Assembly (NCBI GenBank): GCA_964563495.1
Contig: CAZLYK010000038.1
Location: 1 to 41,810, forward strand
DNA: 41,810 nt
Direction of reading: 5' to 3'
Source of the DNA: CAZLYK01 sp964563495
Lineage (GTDB): Bacteria; Acidobacteriota; Blastocatellia; RBC074
Shown piece by piece: positions 8,496-18,641 of this stretch. Position 1 is the first letter of the stretch; each line of letters starts with the position of its first letter. Both the position numbers and the translations under genes were made by a program. The notes below the pieces were generated by a model that did no database searches, had not been told where the DNA came from, and was given only the letters and a program-made list of their open reading frames with translations.

Positions 8496-8580
8496 AATAG
8501 ACAGGATTAACAGGATTTTCGCAGGATGAGACAAGACCCTATCTTGTCAAACCCCGGATCCATCTTTATCCCCGTCTATT
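8496..8580 (+). repeat. Interspersed repeat family A, full but diverged unit
   Basis: The left arm AATAGACAGGATTAACAGGA is at 8496-8515, followed by TTTTCGCAGGAT. A GACAAGACCCTATCTTGTC core forms a small internal hairpin. The right side is diverged and ends CCCCGTCTATT at 8580. The unit fills the gap between the second permease (stop 8435) and the cytochrome gene (start 8607). An open frame runs through it, but only by chance. Confidence 0.75.
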
Positions 8581-8606
8581 TTCATCCCTACTTCAGATTA
8601 ATTCTG

Positions 8607-9335
8607 ATGCTCAATAATAAATCTCAAACCCGGCTCAAGGTCTGCTTGATCGCGGCCTCAGCGCTCTTCGCGCTGGCCGCGGCGGAGCCCCGGAATCTGC
8701 AGAAGGACGATCAGACATCGTGTGTCAAATGCCACTCGGGGGCGGCAGGCCGGGCTAAGGAAGTGGTTCAGATCCACTTCTCGAGCACTCATGCCAAATC
8801 GGGAATCGGCTGTCACAGGTGTCACGGTGGGGATCCGGAGCAGGCCGATAAGACCTTGGCGCACGCGGGTGAATTCACAGCCAAGCCGGATGCGAACGCG
8901 ACGCTCATCATGTGCGGAAAGTGCCATCGTCAGGCATTGGCGGAATTTAAAACCAGCCGCCATCTTCCCGAGAGCCGGGGGATACCTCGCCTCGATTGCG
9001 CCGAATGCCACGGCGTTCACAGCATCGGCAACCCGCCCGAGTCATTCAGCCTCACGCAGTTCTGCGCCGGGTGTCACGGCCTTGAATATCTGCCGGCCCT
9101 CCCGCAGTCGTTTCAGGATCTACTGATCGTAACCGACGAGTTGCACCAGGACCTCAAACGCCGATCTGCGAAGGGAAGCCGGCTGCCGGTTGAGACCGAC
9201 AAAGAGCGCAAAGCCCTGCGCCGATCGACTGGTGAAATCGTTCATCGAACCGATCTTGCCGGCGGGATAGAAAAGATTCCACAACTGTTGATTCAGGCTG
9301 AAAAGCTCAGACAACAAATCAGAGGCGGTCAATAG
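8607..9335 (+). CDS. Five-heme c-type cytochrome, exported
   Basis: The predicted protein has 242 aa. An N-terminal signal sequence (about 1-26, RLKVCLIAASALFALAAA) is followed by five CxxCH heme-binding motifs with Cys at 39, 69, 103, 131 and 153. Several extra His residues (for example 57, 62, 86, 119, 138) could be distal ligands for bis-His hemes. The last 85 residues are charged, helical and lack heme motifs. This fits a periplasmic multiheme electron carrier of the cytochrome c3/NapC-like superfamily, but no oxidoreductase partner is adjacent and no specific reaction can be assigned. The ATG at 8607 is chosen because the longer frame reads through repeat DNA; no clear Shine-Dalgarno precedes it. 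Confidence 0.85.
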   Translation: MLNNKSQTRLKVCLIAASALFALAAAEPRNLQKDDQTSCVKCHSGAAGRAKEVVQIHFSSTHAKSGIGCHRCHGGDPEQADKTLAHAGEFTAKPDANATLIMCGKCHRQALAEFKTSRHLPESRGIPRLDCAECHGVHSIGNPPESFSLTQFCAGCHGLEYLPALPQSFQDLLIVTDELHQDLKRRSAKGSRLPVETDKERKALRRSTGEIVHRTDLAGGIEKIPQLLIQAEKLRQQIRGGQ

Positions 9336-9364
9336 TCACCAGCGATTAAGACCGCTCTTAAACA

Positions 9365-9426
9365 CTTATCAGTGACGGGCGACAGGTGACGAGTGACCAG
9401 AAGTCCTGTCACTCGTCACTGATAAG
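9365..9426. repeat. Imperfect inverted repeat, GTGAC type (family B)
   Basis: CTTATCAGTGAC at 9365-9376 pairs with GTCACTGATAAG at 9415-9426. Inside, GACGAGTGAC at 9388-9397 pairs with GTCACTCGTC at 9408-9417. An 11-nt insertion (GGGCGACAGGT) lies in the left arm, so the stem was once longer and simpler. It lies between the cytochrome and MFS genes and shares the GACAGGTGAC motif with 12038-12102. Confidence 0.75.
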
Positions 9427-9463
9427 TAAACAAACCTCGGATTTTCAGACATCAGGGAGATGC

Positions 9464-10810
9464 ATGAACGAAAATCAGAATCGAGAGGCGTGGTATGCGC
9501 TGGCAGTCTTATTCGCGATCAACACCATCAACTTTTTTGATCGCCAGGTCATCGCCTCGGTCAGCAAACCGATCATCGATGAATGGCAGATCAGCGACAC
9601 CATGATGGGAATCATGGGCACCGCGTTCACGCTCATCTATGCGCTGGTCGGAGTGCCTCTGGGGCGGTTGGCGGACCGGGGATCGCGGGCCAGAATCCTC
9701 GGCATCGGTGTGGCAATCTGGAGTCTATTTACGGCGGCCGGCGGAATTGCCTGGAACTACTGGGCTCTCTTCGTCGCTCGTATGGGAGTCGGGGTCGGCG
9801 AGGCGAGTTGTTCACCTGCCGGTAATTCGCTGATCGGGGATCTATATCCAGCCAACAGAAGAGCACGCGCGGTCTCGATTTTTATGCTCGGACTCCCGAT
9901 CGGAATCTTTCTCAGCAATATGCTGAGCGGGATCATCGCCAAAGCTTATGGATGGCGGATGACCTTTTTCATCGCCGGCATCCCGGGCCTGCTTCTGGCG
10001 TTTTTGGCCCTCAGGATCAAGGAGCCGGTACGCGGCGCGACCGAGGCGGTTCAGATCGCCGGTCAGGCTCGCGAAGGATCGCCATACATGCGCGTCCTGA
10101 CCATTCCGACCATGTGGTGGATCATTCTCTCCGGGGCGCTACACAACTTCAATGCTTATGCCGTCAATTCATTCATCCCGCTCTTTCTGGGGCGGTACCA
10201 CGGTCTGGATATACGCGACGCCAATTTTATCGCGGCATTTGTCCTCGGCGCGGTGGGCGTCGTCGGTTTGTTGGTCGGCGGGCTGCTGGCCGATTGGGTG
10301 AGAAGGAAACGCGCCAACGGCCGCCTGCTTTTGTCTGCTCTCTCTCTACTGATCTCGACACCCTGCGTTTATCTGGCTCTCGGACAGCCAAAGGGCTCGC
10401 TCATCAATTTTATGCTCCTCATGGGAGTCGGCTGGATGCTGATCTATGTTTACTACGTGACGGTCTATCCGGTGGTTCAGGACGTGGTTGAGCCCAGTTT
10501 GCGTGGCACGGCCATGGCGTTATACTTTTTTGCCATGTATCTGCTCGGCGGGGCATTTGGGACTTATATCCTCGGCGCCTTGAGCGACCATTTCGGCCGG
10601 AAGGCGATGATCGCCGCGGGAGTCGCGGTCGAGGGCATCAAGGTCGTTCCCATGCCATACAGCGCGTCGGGATTGCATCAGGCTTTTTATATTGTCCCGA
10701 TCGTCTCGCTGGTTCTGGCGGGCGTCCTCTTCGCCGGGTCGCGGACGGTAGCGGCCGATATGGAGAAGCTCCAGAAATGGATGCGCGAAGCCGCTGCTAA
10801 GAATCAATAG
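9464..10810 (+). CDS. MFS transporter, Spinster-like
   Basis: A 448-aa integral membrane protein with about 12 predicted helices. The first helix contains INTINFFDRQVIASVSKPI, and the loop between helices 2 and 3 reads GRLADRGSRARILG, the MFS signature motif. GVGVGEASCSPAGNSLIGDL resembles the Spinster/Spns subfamily, whose members export sphingolipid-like molecules in eukaryotes; bacterial substrates are mostly unknown. The ATG at 9464 is preferred because AGGGAG stands a few bases upstream. The longer frame from 9386 runs into the family B dyad. Sitting between a cytochrome gene and a metal-binding protein gene gives no substrate hint. Confidence 0.88.
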   Translation: MNENQNREAWYALAVLFAINTINFFDRQVIASVSKPIIDEWQISDTMMGIMGTAFTLIYALVGVPLGRLADRGSRARILGIGVAIWSLFTAAGGIAWNYWALFVARMGVGVGEASCSPAGNSLIGDLYPANRRARAVSIFMLGLPIGIFLSNMLSGIIAKAYGWRMTFFIAGIPGLLLAFLALRIKEPVRGATEAVQIAGQAREGSPYMRVLTIPTMWWIILSGALHNFNAYAVNSFIPLFLGRYHGLDIRDANFIAAFVLGAVGVVGLLVGGLLADWVRRKRANGRLLLSALSLLISTPCVYLALGQPKGSLINFMLLMGVGWMLIYVYYVTVYPVVQDVVEPSLRGTAMALYFFAMYLLGGAFGTYILGALSDHFGRKAMIAAGVAVEGIKVVPMPYSASGLHQAFYIVPIVSLVLAGVLFAGSRTVAADMEKLQKWMREAAAKNQ

Positions 10811-10814
10811 ACAT

Positions 10815-10836
10815 GACGCATGAAACTGAAAACCGC
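10815..10836 (+). repeat. 22-bp direct repeat, copy 2
   Basis: Exact second copy of the 22-mer at 39-60. It begins 5 bp after the MFS stop codon (10808-10810) and is followed after 32 bp by the long inverted repeat at 10869. Shared placement beside palindromes suggests both are part of a larger dispersed element. Confidence 0.6.
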
Positions 10837-10868
10837 GCTGATCGCATTGGCCATCAATCAATGCTTAC

Positions 10869-10942
10869 CCTGTGATAGCAAGTTTCACGTTTGTGCGACC
10901 GCGTCCTCGCGGTCGCACAAACGTGAAACTTGCTATCACAGG
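10869..10942. repeat. Perfect 35-bp inverted repeat with 4-nt loop
   Basis: The arm at 10869-10903 begins CCTGTGATAGCAAG and ends GCGACCGCG. The arm at 10908-10942 is its exact reverse complement, and the loop is TCCT. It lies in the gap between the MFS gene (stop 10810) and the metal-binding protein gene (start 10971), so it would end one transcript or sit in the leader of the next. The 3' side reads GGATTATTTTC, a weak T-tract. A perfect 35-bp stem is stronger than most terminators need, which suggests a mobile or recently amplified element. Confidence 0.9.
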
Positions 10943-10970
10943 ATTATTTTCTAGAGTCAGAGAAGTAACC

Positions 10971-12041
10971 ATGAAAAATGATCGTCGACAATTTATCAAG
11001 GGTGGGCTGGCTCTGGCGTCGATGGCGCTTCCGGTGTTCGCTCACTCGCAGGATCCGCCTGCTCAGGAGCCGGTTGTTTACGTCTGCCCGATGCACCCGG
11101 ATGTCCAATCGAAATTGCCGGGCAAATGCACGAAGTGCAATATGAAGCTGGTCCCTTCAAAGGCGGGCGCCGGTAGGGAAGATTTTTATGTTTGCCCGAT
11201 GCATCCGGATGTTATCTCAAGCGCTCCTGGGACGTGCCCGAAATGCAATATGAAGCTGGTTAAATCGGCGCCGCCGGAGACCTCCGACTTTCTGGTCAGG
11301 ATCGAATCCAACCCCTCACCGCCGAAAGCCGGGCAGAAGGTTATGTTTCGTTTTGCTGTTTTTCATCCGGTCACCGGCCAGCAGATCAAGGAGTTCAATA
11401 TTCTCCACGATATGCCGTTTCACCTCTTCGTCGTCAGCCAGGATTTCGAGCAATTCGACCATATTCATCCGGAAAAACAGGCGGACGGCAGCTTCACGAT
11501 CGAGACAGTGTTGTCGAAGCCGGGTTATTACAAGCTCTTCTGCGATTTCTTCCCAGTCGGTGGAATGCCGCAGGTGACTCATCACAACCTGGTTACCGCG
11601 GGATTCACCGGAGATGTTGTTTCATCGCAGGCCAGGCTCTCACCCGACAAACCGGTCGACGGCAAATTTGTCAAAACGGTCGAGGGGACGCGGTTTGAGT
11701 TGAGGTTCGAGCCAGCCGATCCGTTTTCCGGCAAGCCGGCGGAATTGCATTACCACCTGGTCGATCAGAGAAGCAACCAGCCGGTCGGCGACCTGAGGCC
11801 ATATCTGGGAGCCTGGGGGCACACGCTGATTCTGAGCGAGGACGGGACCGATTACCTGCATTCGCATCCGACCGAGATGATTCCTGAAGACGTGGATCGG
11901 AGCAAGCTGGTTGGCAAGCCGGATGTCGTCTTCGATACGTTTTTCCCGAGACCCGGCAATTACCGCATCTGGTCACAATTTCAGCGTGGAGACAAGATCA
12001 TTACCGTTCCTTTTACGGTCTATGTGCCACGAATGAAGTGA
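10971..12041 (+). CDS. Tat-exported protein with two heavy-metal-binding domains
   Basis: A 356-aa protein. The N-terminus DRRQFIKGG (4-12) followed by a hydrophobic stretch is a twin-arginine signal. Two tandem heavy-metal-binding domains follow: YVCPMHPDV at 37-45 with CTKCNMKL at 53-60, and YVCPMHPDV at 73-81 with CPKCNMKL at 89-96. These resemble the domain found in CusB-type adaptors and copper ATPases, with Cys, Met and His as likely ligands for Cu or similar metals. The remaining 250 residues form beta-sandwich-like repeats with His clusters (MPFHLF, FDHIHPE, THHNL, YLHSHP) that may add binding sites. The enzymatic role is unknown and metal storage or transfer in the periplasm is inferred. 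The start ATG at 10971 gives the complete Tat signal; the upstream extension reads the 35-bp palindrome. Confidence 0.85.
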   Translation: MKNDRRQFIKGGLALASMALPVFAHSQDPPAQEPVVYVCPMHPDVQSKLPGKCTKCNMKLVPSKAGAGREDFYVCPMHPDVISSAPGTCPKCNMKLVKSAPPETSDFLVRIESNPSPPKAGQKVMFRFAVFHPVTGQQIKEFNILHDMPFHLFVVSQDFEQFDHIHPEKQADGSFTIETVLSKPGYYKLFCDFFPVGGMPQVTHHNLVTAGFTGDVVSSQARLSPDKPVDGKFVKTVEGTRFELRFEPADPFSGKPAELHYHLVDQRSNQPVGDLRPYLGAWGHTLILSEDGTDYLHSHPTEMIPEDVDRSKLVGKPDVVFDTFFPRPGNYRIWSQFQRGDKIITVPFTVYVPRMK

Positions 12042-12102
12042 CAGGTGACAGGGGGGACGGGAACCCCTGCAATATAATGCGATCCCGCTTGTCACCTGTC
12101 AC
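12038..12102. repeat. Inverted repeat, GTGAC type (family B), overlapping a stop codon
   Basis: GTGACAGGTGACA at 12038-12050 is the exact reverse complement of TGTCACCTGTCAC at 12090-12102. The left arm overlaps the TGA (12039-12041) that ends the metal-binding protein gene. A further ACCTGTGAC at 12101-12109 repeats the motif. The loop is 39 nt and partly self-complementary. The motif is shared with 9365-9426. Confidence 0.75.
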
Positions 12103-12138
12103 CTGTGACTTTTCCTTTTACCAAGTTGGAGGTTTGAT

Positions 12139-14322
<2,184 letters not shown>

Positions 14323-14326
14323 GAAA

Positions 14327-14392
14327 AATAGACGGGATCGACAGGGTTATTTCTTGTTTTATCCTGCATCAATCCTGTCGATCCTGTCTATT
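14327..14392 (+). repeat. Interspersed repeat family A, full unit
   Basis: The left arm AATAGACGGGATCGACAGGG is at 14327-14346, and the right arm ends ATCCTGTCGATCCTGTCTATT at 14372-14392. Reading inward, AATAGACGGGATCGACAGG pairs with CCTGTCGATCCTGTCTATT at all but one position. It begins 4 bp after the DPP-IV stop codon and ends 7 bp before the ATG of the ABC ATPase gene, so that gene has repeat DNA where its ribosome-binding site should be. Confidence 0.85.
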
Positions 14393-14399
14393 AATAGCG

Positions 14400-15098
14400 A
14401 TGATAGAGCTAGAAAGCGTATCGCGCGAGTATGGGGACGGTCGAGTCGTACACGCATTGGATCGTGTCAGTATACGGATTGGGCGAGGAGAGCGAGTGGC
14501 GGTCATGGGGCCGTCGGGATCGGGGAAATCCACGCTGCTCAATCTGATTTGCGGGCTGGATGAGCCGAGTTCGGGTTCGATTCTGATCGATGGGGTCAAC
14601 CTTGCAACGCTCGGCGATGACGCCAGGACCCGGCTGAGACGCGAAAAGATCGGGATGATCTTTCAAACCTTCAATCTGCTGCCGACATTGACGGCGACTG
14701 AGAACGTCTCGCTGCCGCTGCGATTGCAGGGCATATCGCGAAGAGATTCCGAGAAGCGGTCCAAAGCCATGTTGGACCGGGTTGGTTTGGGAGCGCGCGT
14801 GACGCACCGGCCGGATGAGGTGTCGGGAGGTGAGCGCCAGCGGATAGCCATCGCCAGGGCGCTGATCTTCGAGCCTCCGGTCTTGCTCGCCGATGAGCCG
14901 ACGGGCAACCTGGATTCTTCGACCGGGCAGGAGATCCTCAATCTGCTTGACGACCTGCATCGCGATTTCAACACGACCATCCTGCTGGTGACTCACAACC
15001 TGGAAGCGGCGATGCATTGTGATCGCATCCTGCATCTGCGCGATGGCCGGGTAGTGAGAGAGGAGAGCGTCGATGCCTTGCGGGCGGAGGCGGTCTGA
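14400..15098 (+). CDS. ABC transporter ATP-binding protein, LolD/MacB type
   Basis: A 232-aa cytoplasmic ATPase with all motifs: Walker A GPSGSGKST at 37-45, Q-loop Gln89 in FQTFNLLP, signature SGGERQR at 142-148, Walker B VLLADEP at 161-167, D-loop near 171-173 and H-loop His199 in LVTHN. FNLLPTLTA-ENV is characteristic of the LolD/MacB/FtsE group. It overlaps the permease gene by one base (TGATG at 15096-15100), so the two are translationally coupled. The start is the ATG at 14400; a longer frame reads the family A repeat. No Shine-Dalgarno is visible before it. Confidence 0.93.
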   Translation: MIELESVSREYGDGRVVHALDRVSIRIGRGERVAVMGPSGSGKSTLLNLICGLDEPSSGSILIDGVNLATLGDDARTRLRREKIGMIFQTFNLLPTLTATENVSLPLRLQGISRRDSEKRSKAMLDRVGLGARVTHRPDEVSGGERQRIAIARALIFEPPVLLADEPTGNLDSSTGQEILNLLDDLHRDFNTTILLVTHNLEAAMHCDRILHLRDGRVVREESVDALRAEAV

Positions 15099-17659
15099 TG
15101 TTCTCGACGCTGGCCGAAATCACCTGGAAACAGTGGCGTATGCACCGGCTGCGGACCTTCCTCACGCTGCTCGGTATCGCACTCGGGGTGGCGGTTCTCT
15201 TCGCCGTCTGGACTGCCAATCTGACATTGCTCAGCTCGCTCACCCTGACGATTGAAAAACTGGCGGGCAAGGCAACCCTGCAGATTGTCGGCGATGAGGG
15301 AGGTTTTCCCGAAGCGGTCTGGGATGTGGTCAAGGAGACAGAGGGCGTCAGGATCGCGCAGCCGGTGATCGAAGTTCTGGCCAACACTGCTTTCGCCGAC
15401 GAGGGCAACCTGCTCATCGTCGGCGTGGATATGCTGGGCGACCGTGAGTTGCGCGAATACCAGTTTGACGAGGAGGGAAGCGAGATAGCCGATCCGCTGA
15501 TCGCTCTGGCGCAGCCGGATTCGATCCTGGTCTCCCGCACCTTCGCCGACAAGCACAATCTCAAGGACGGCCAGAGGCTTCCACTTTACACCTCGCAGGG
15601 CAAGAAGGATTTCATCGTCCGAGGGATCTTTCAGCCGAAAGGGATCGGAGAGATATTCGACGGTCAGATTGCGGTCATGGACGTTTTCAACGCTCAGTTC
15701 GTCTTCAACCGCGGGAGGAATATCGACCGGATCGATCTCATGAATGAGCCCGAGGTGCAGGTAGAGGAACTCCAGCAGCGGTTGCGCGAGCGAGTACCCG
15801 CAGGGCTCGAGGTTACGCGGCCGGCCTCGCGCGGTCAGGGGATCGAGAACGCCGTTTCCGCCATGCGGATTGGAATGAACGTCGCAAGCTTTATCGCTTT
15901 GCTGGTCGGCGTTTTTATCATCTTCAATACCTTCAACATCTCGGTCAATCAGCGCTGGAAAGAGATAGGGATCTTGCGGGCGCTCGGCGTCGAGCGGCCG
16001 AACGTGCAGCGCATGTTCCTGGCTGAATCCGTGATTATGGGGGTCATCGGCAGCGCGCTTGGGATCGCCCTGGGCTATTTTCTCGCCGTCGGCGCGGAGC
16101 GGATCATGAGCGAGGTGGCGGCCAAGCTTTTCGGTTACGTGGCGACGCAGCAGGCCCCGGTCTTTCGCTGGGATTATGCGCTGACCTCGTTTCTGATCGG
16201 CGTGGTTACATCGCTCGTAGGGGCGTGGCTTCCGGCTCGCGCGGCCTCGCGACTCAATCCGATACTCGCCCTCCACAACATCGAAACGCGGCAGCGTGAA
16301 TCGGTGCTCGGGCGCTCTCGCATGATCGCCGGCTTCGGGCTTGTCGCGGCGGGATGGTTATTGATCCGCTTTGCCCCGGTTCGGGTCAGGCTGGACTTTC
16401 AGTTTAGCTATGCGCTGCTCATGCTGCTCGGCCTGATCCTGCTTCTGCCCAAGCTGTCGGAGTGGATCGCCCGGCTGCTGCGCCCCGTCATGGATCGGCT
16501 CTTCGGCTCAGAGGGAGTGATTGCAGTCGACACCATGGTTCAATCCCCGCGCCGCACATCGGCAACCGTCGGCGCACTCATGATCGGATTGATGTTCGTC
16601 TTTTCAACCGGGGCCTATGTTCGCAGTTATCAAAAGACCGTTTCGGAATGGATGGACCGGGTGATCAATTCCGACATCCTCATCTCTACCTCGGAGATGG
16701 CGCGTTCGCGGACCTACCATTTCAGCGAGGACCTGAGCGATAAGATCGCGGCTGTCCCCGGCGTCAAGCGGATCGAAAATGTCCGCATCCTCTTCGTCCC
16801 ATATGCCGGCGACTCGATCGCTCTGGTCTCCCTCGAAATGGATGGCTGGTTCGCCCGTGTGCGAGACGTGGTCGAAGGCGCGGATGAGGGTGAGACGCGT
16901 GAAAAGATGGTTCGCGACCAGGGAGTGCTGGTCGCGCGGAATTTCGCCAGCCGCTACAAAATGGGGGTTGGCGATCGGCTTAAGCTCTCGACCCCGACCC
17001 GGCCGTTCGATTATCCGATCGTCGGAATTATCGAGGACTATACCTCGGAAAAGGGATCGATCTTTCTCAATCGTCAATTGTATAAAAGATACTGGAACGA
17101 TCCATCGGTCGATATCATAGAGGTCAATCTAAATCCGGGGGCCGATCTTTCGGTCGTCAAGCGGGAGGTTCAACGCGCGATCAAAGGCGAGCACCGGGCC
17201 TTTATTTACACAAATTCCGAGTACAAGAAGTGGATCATGAACCTGATCGACGGCTTCTTCGTGCTCAATTACATGCAGATGGCGGTGGCGATCATGATCG
17301 CCTCGCTGGGGATGGTTAACGCCCTCATGATTTCGGTCTCCGAGCGCAAGCGCGAGTTGGGAGTTTTTCGCGCGATTGGCGGGTTGCGCGGGCAGATTCG
17401 CAAGATCGTCCTGCTCGAAGCCGCGGCGATTGCGATTGTCGGAGTATTGATCGGGGCGGTCGCCGGAATCCTCAATACCTATTTCATGGTTCGAACCGCT
17501 TCGATCATGATCAGCGGGTATACGATCCCGTTTCGGTTTCCGTTCTGGCTGATTCTGGTCGTCCTGCCCCTGGCCGTGGGCATTTCGCTGCTCGCTGCCT
17601 GGTGGCCCGCGCGCAGGGCCGTCAATTTGAGAGTCGTGGAAGCGATAGGTTACGAGTAG
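15098..17659 (+). CDS. Long FtsX-family ABC permease (two FtsX domains)
   Basis: An 853-aa membrane protein with the duplicated layout of acidobacterial and actinobacterial FtsX permeases. The N-terminal helix (RLRTFLTLLGIALGVAVLFAVW) precedes a periplasmic domain of about 45-250 and the first FtsX domain with loop KEIGILRALGVERPNV (about 290-305). Two central helices, a second periplasmic domain (about 500-700) and a C-terminal FtsX domain with loop KRELGVFRAIGGLRGQI follow. The end VNLRVVEAIGYE is family-typical. It overlaps the ATPase gene by one base, and GGAGG lies 7 nt before its ATG. With the LolA-like gene after it, the likely role is moving a lipid or lipoprotein from the inner membrane; this is inference. 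Confidence 0.9.
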   Translation: MFSTLAEITWKQWRMHRLRTFLTLLGIALGVAVLFAVWTANLTLLSSLTLTIEKLAGKATLQIVGDEGGFPEAVWDVVKETEGVRIAQPVIEVLANTAFADEGNLLIVGVDMLGDRELREYQFDEEGSEIADPLIALAQPDSILVSRTFADKHNLKDGQRLPLYTSQGKKDFIVRGIFQPKGIGEIFDGQIAVMDVFNAQFVFNRGRNIDRIDLMNEPEVQVEELQQRLRERVPAGLEVTRPASRGQGIENAVSAMRIGMNVASFIALLVGVFIIFNTFNISVNQRWKEIGILRALGVERPNVQRMFLAESVIMGVIGSALGIALGYFLAVGAERIMSEVAAKLFGYVATQQAPVFRWDYALTSFLIGVVTSLVGAWLPARAASRLNPILALHNIETRQRESVLGRSRMIAGFGLVAAGWLLIRFAPVRVRLDFQFSYALLMLLGLILLLPKLSEWIARLLRPVMDRLFGSEGVIAVDTMVQSPRRTSATVGALMIGLMFVFSTGAYVRSYQKTVSEWMDRVINSDILISTSEMARSRTYHFSEDLSDKIAAVPGVKRIENVRILFVPYAGDSIALVSLEMDGWFARVRDVVEGADEGETREKMVRDQGVLVARNFASRYKMGVGDRLKLSTPTRPFDYPIVGIIEDYTSEKGSIFLNRQLYKRYWNDPSVDIIEVNLNPGADLSVVKREVQRAIKGEHRAFIYTNSEYKKWIMNLIDGFFVLNYMQMAVAIMIASLGMVNALMISVSERKRELGVFRAIGGLRGQIRKIVLLEAAAIAIVGVLIGAVAGILNTYFMVRTASIMISGYTIPFRFPFWLILVVLPLAVGISLLAAWWPARRAVNLRVVEAIGYE

Positions 17660-17666
17660 ACGGGTT

Positions 17667-17673
17667 AAGGAGG
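17667..17673 (+). promoter_or_regulatory. Perfect Shine-Dalgarno that points to a CTG start
   Basis: AAGGAGG stands 8 bp after the permease stop codon. Counting 7 nt on gives CTG at 17681 in the frame of the LolA-like gene. No ATG or GTG exists in that frame before the conserved coding region, and the TTG at 17708 is 34 nt away, too far for this site. Confidence 0.7.
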
Positions 17674-17680
17674 CACACAC

Positions 17681-18469
17681 CTGCAAATCACTATAAACCT
17701 TCTGTTTTTGCCTTTTGTCTTCGCCTTCGCGTGGAATGGATTGGAGGGGTGGCAGGGGCCGGATGCGCGCAAGATCATGGACTCGGTCTACAAGCAGGAC
17801 ACCAGCCGTGACACGAACTGGCGCGCCGTCATGGACGTCTACGACAAGAAGGGCACGATGCGCCGCAAGATGTTCATCTTCCGCAAAATCGGCGGCCTCG
17901 GTAACAGCAAAACGCTGGTTCGTTTTACCGAACCCGCCGAAGTGCGCGGCGTCGGATTGCTCTCGATCAATCAGGGGGGGACGGCCGACCGGCAATGGAT
18001 GTACACCCCGGCGATTCAACGCGTGCGCCGGATAGCGGCCCAGGAGCGGCGGCAGCGCTTCCTGGGAACCGATTTCACCAATGAGGATATGGCTGAGCGC
18101 GTGCTCGATGATTACACTTACAAGCTGCTCGCTGAAGGTGAAGTGGTCGATGGGCGCAAGACATACAAGCTCGAAGGACGCCCGGTCACGCCGGATAAAT
18201 CTCAATATGCCTACGTCTACCTGTGGGTTCCTCGGGACCTGCCCTACGTCGTGCTGGCAGAGATGTATGATAAGAATGGCAGGCGGTTGCGCATCCTGAA
18301 GGCCGGCCGGCTGGAAAAGATCTCGGGCATCTGGGTCGCCCGCAGCATTGAGATGAGCTCACCGGTCGATGGGACAAAGACGGTTTTGAATGTCGAAGAG
18401 ATTCGCTTCAACACCGGCCTCAAGGAAGACCTCTTCACCCAGCAGGCGCTGGAAAAGCCCGAGCTTTAA
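17681..18469 (+). CDS. LolA-like outer-membrane lipoprotein-sorting protein
   Basis: About 262 aa if it starts at the CTG at 17681 (253 aa from TTG 17708). The CTG start is chosen because a perfect AAGGAGG lies 7 nt upstream and the extra residues complete a hydrophobic signal (QITINLLFLPFVFAFAW). The mature part is the open beta-barrel family of LolA-like sorting proteins: RRKMFIFRK, SKTLVRFTEP-EVRGVGLLSI, RQWMYTPAI-RVRRI and DDYTYKLL are hallmark segments. Such proteins bind a lipid chain in the periplasm. Directly following an ABC ATPase and FtsX permease, it probably accepts the substrate they extract. The gene is 21 bp from the permease and surely co-transcribed. Confidence 0.88.
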   Translation: MQITINLLFLPFVFAFAWNGLEGWQGPDARKIMDSVYKQDTSRDTNWRAVMDVYDKKGTMRRKMFIFRKIGGLGNSKTLVRFTEPAEVRGVGLLSINQGGTADRQWMYTPAIQRVRRIAAQERRQRFLGTDFTNEDMAERVLDDYTYKLLAEGEVVDGRKTYKLEGRPVTPDKSQYAYVYLWVPRDLPYVVLAEMYDKNGRRLRILKAGRLEKISGIWVARSIEMSSPVDGTKTVLNVEEIRFNTGLKEDLFTQQALEKPEL

Positions 18470-18533
18470 AAAATAGCTGGGCTATTATCAAACCGACTAT
18501 AGACCACGATTTCCTTTTTAAACATAACTTTTG

Positions 18534-18605
<72 letters not shown>

Positions 18606-18641
18606 TGATTACCGTGAGGCTCATCGTCTATAATCCCCGCC

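Noticed and set aside
10872..10970. N-terminal extension of the metal-binding protein to 10872
   Set aside because: It would translate the 35-bp palindrome and destroy the N-terminal position of the twin-arginine signal.
14993..16276. Minus-strand open frame of 427 codons across the FtsX permease gene
   Set aside because: Antisense to clear FtsX motifs, low-complexity composition, no domain.
17129..18205. Minus-strand open frame of 358 codons
   Set aside because: Overlaps the ends of the permease and LolA-like genes in antisense; no motif or ribosome site.
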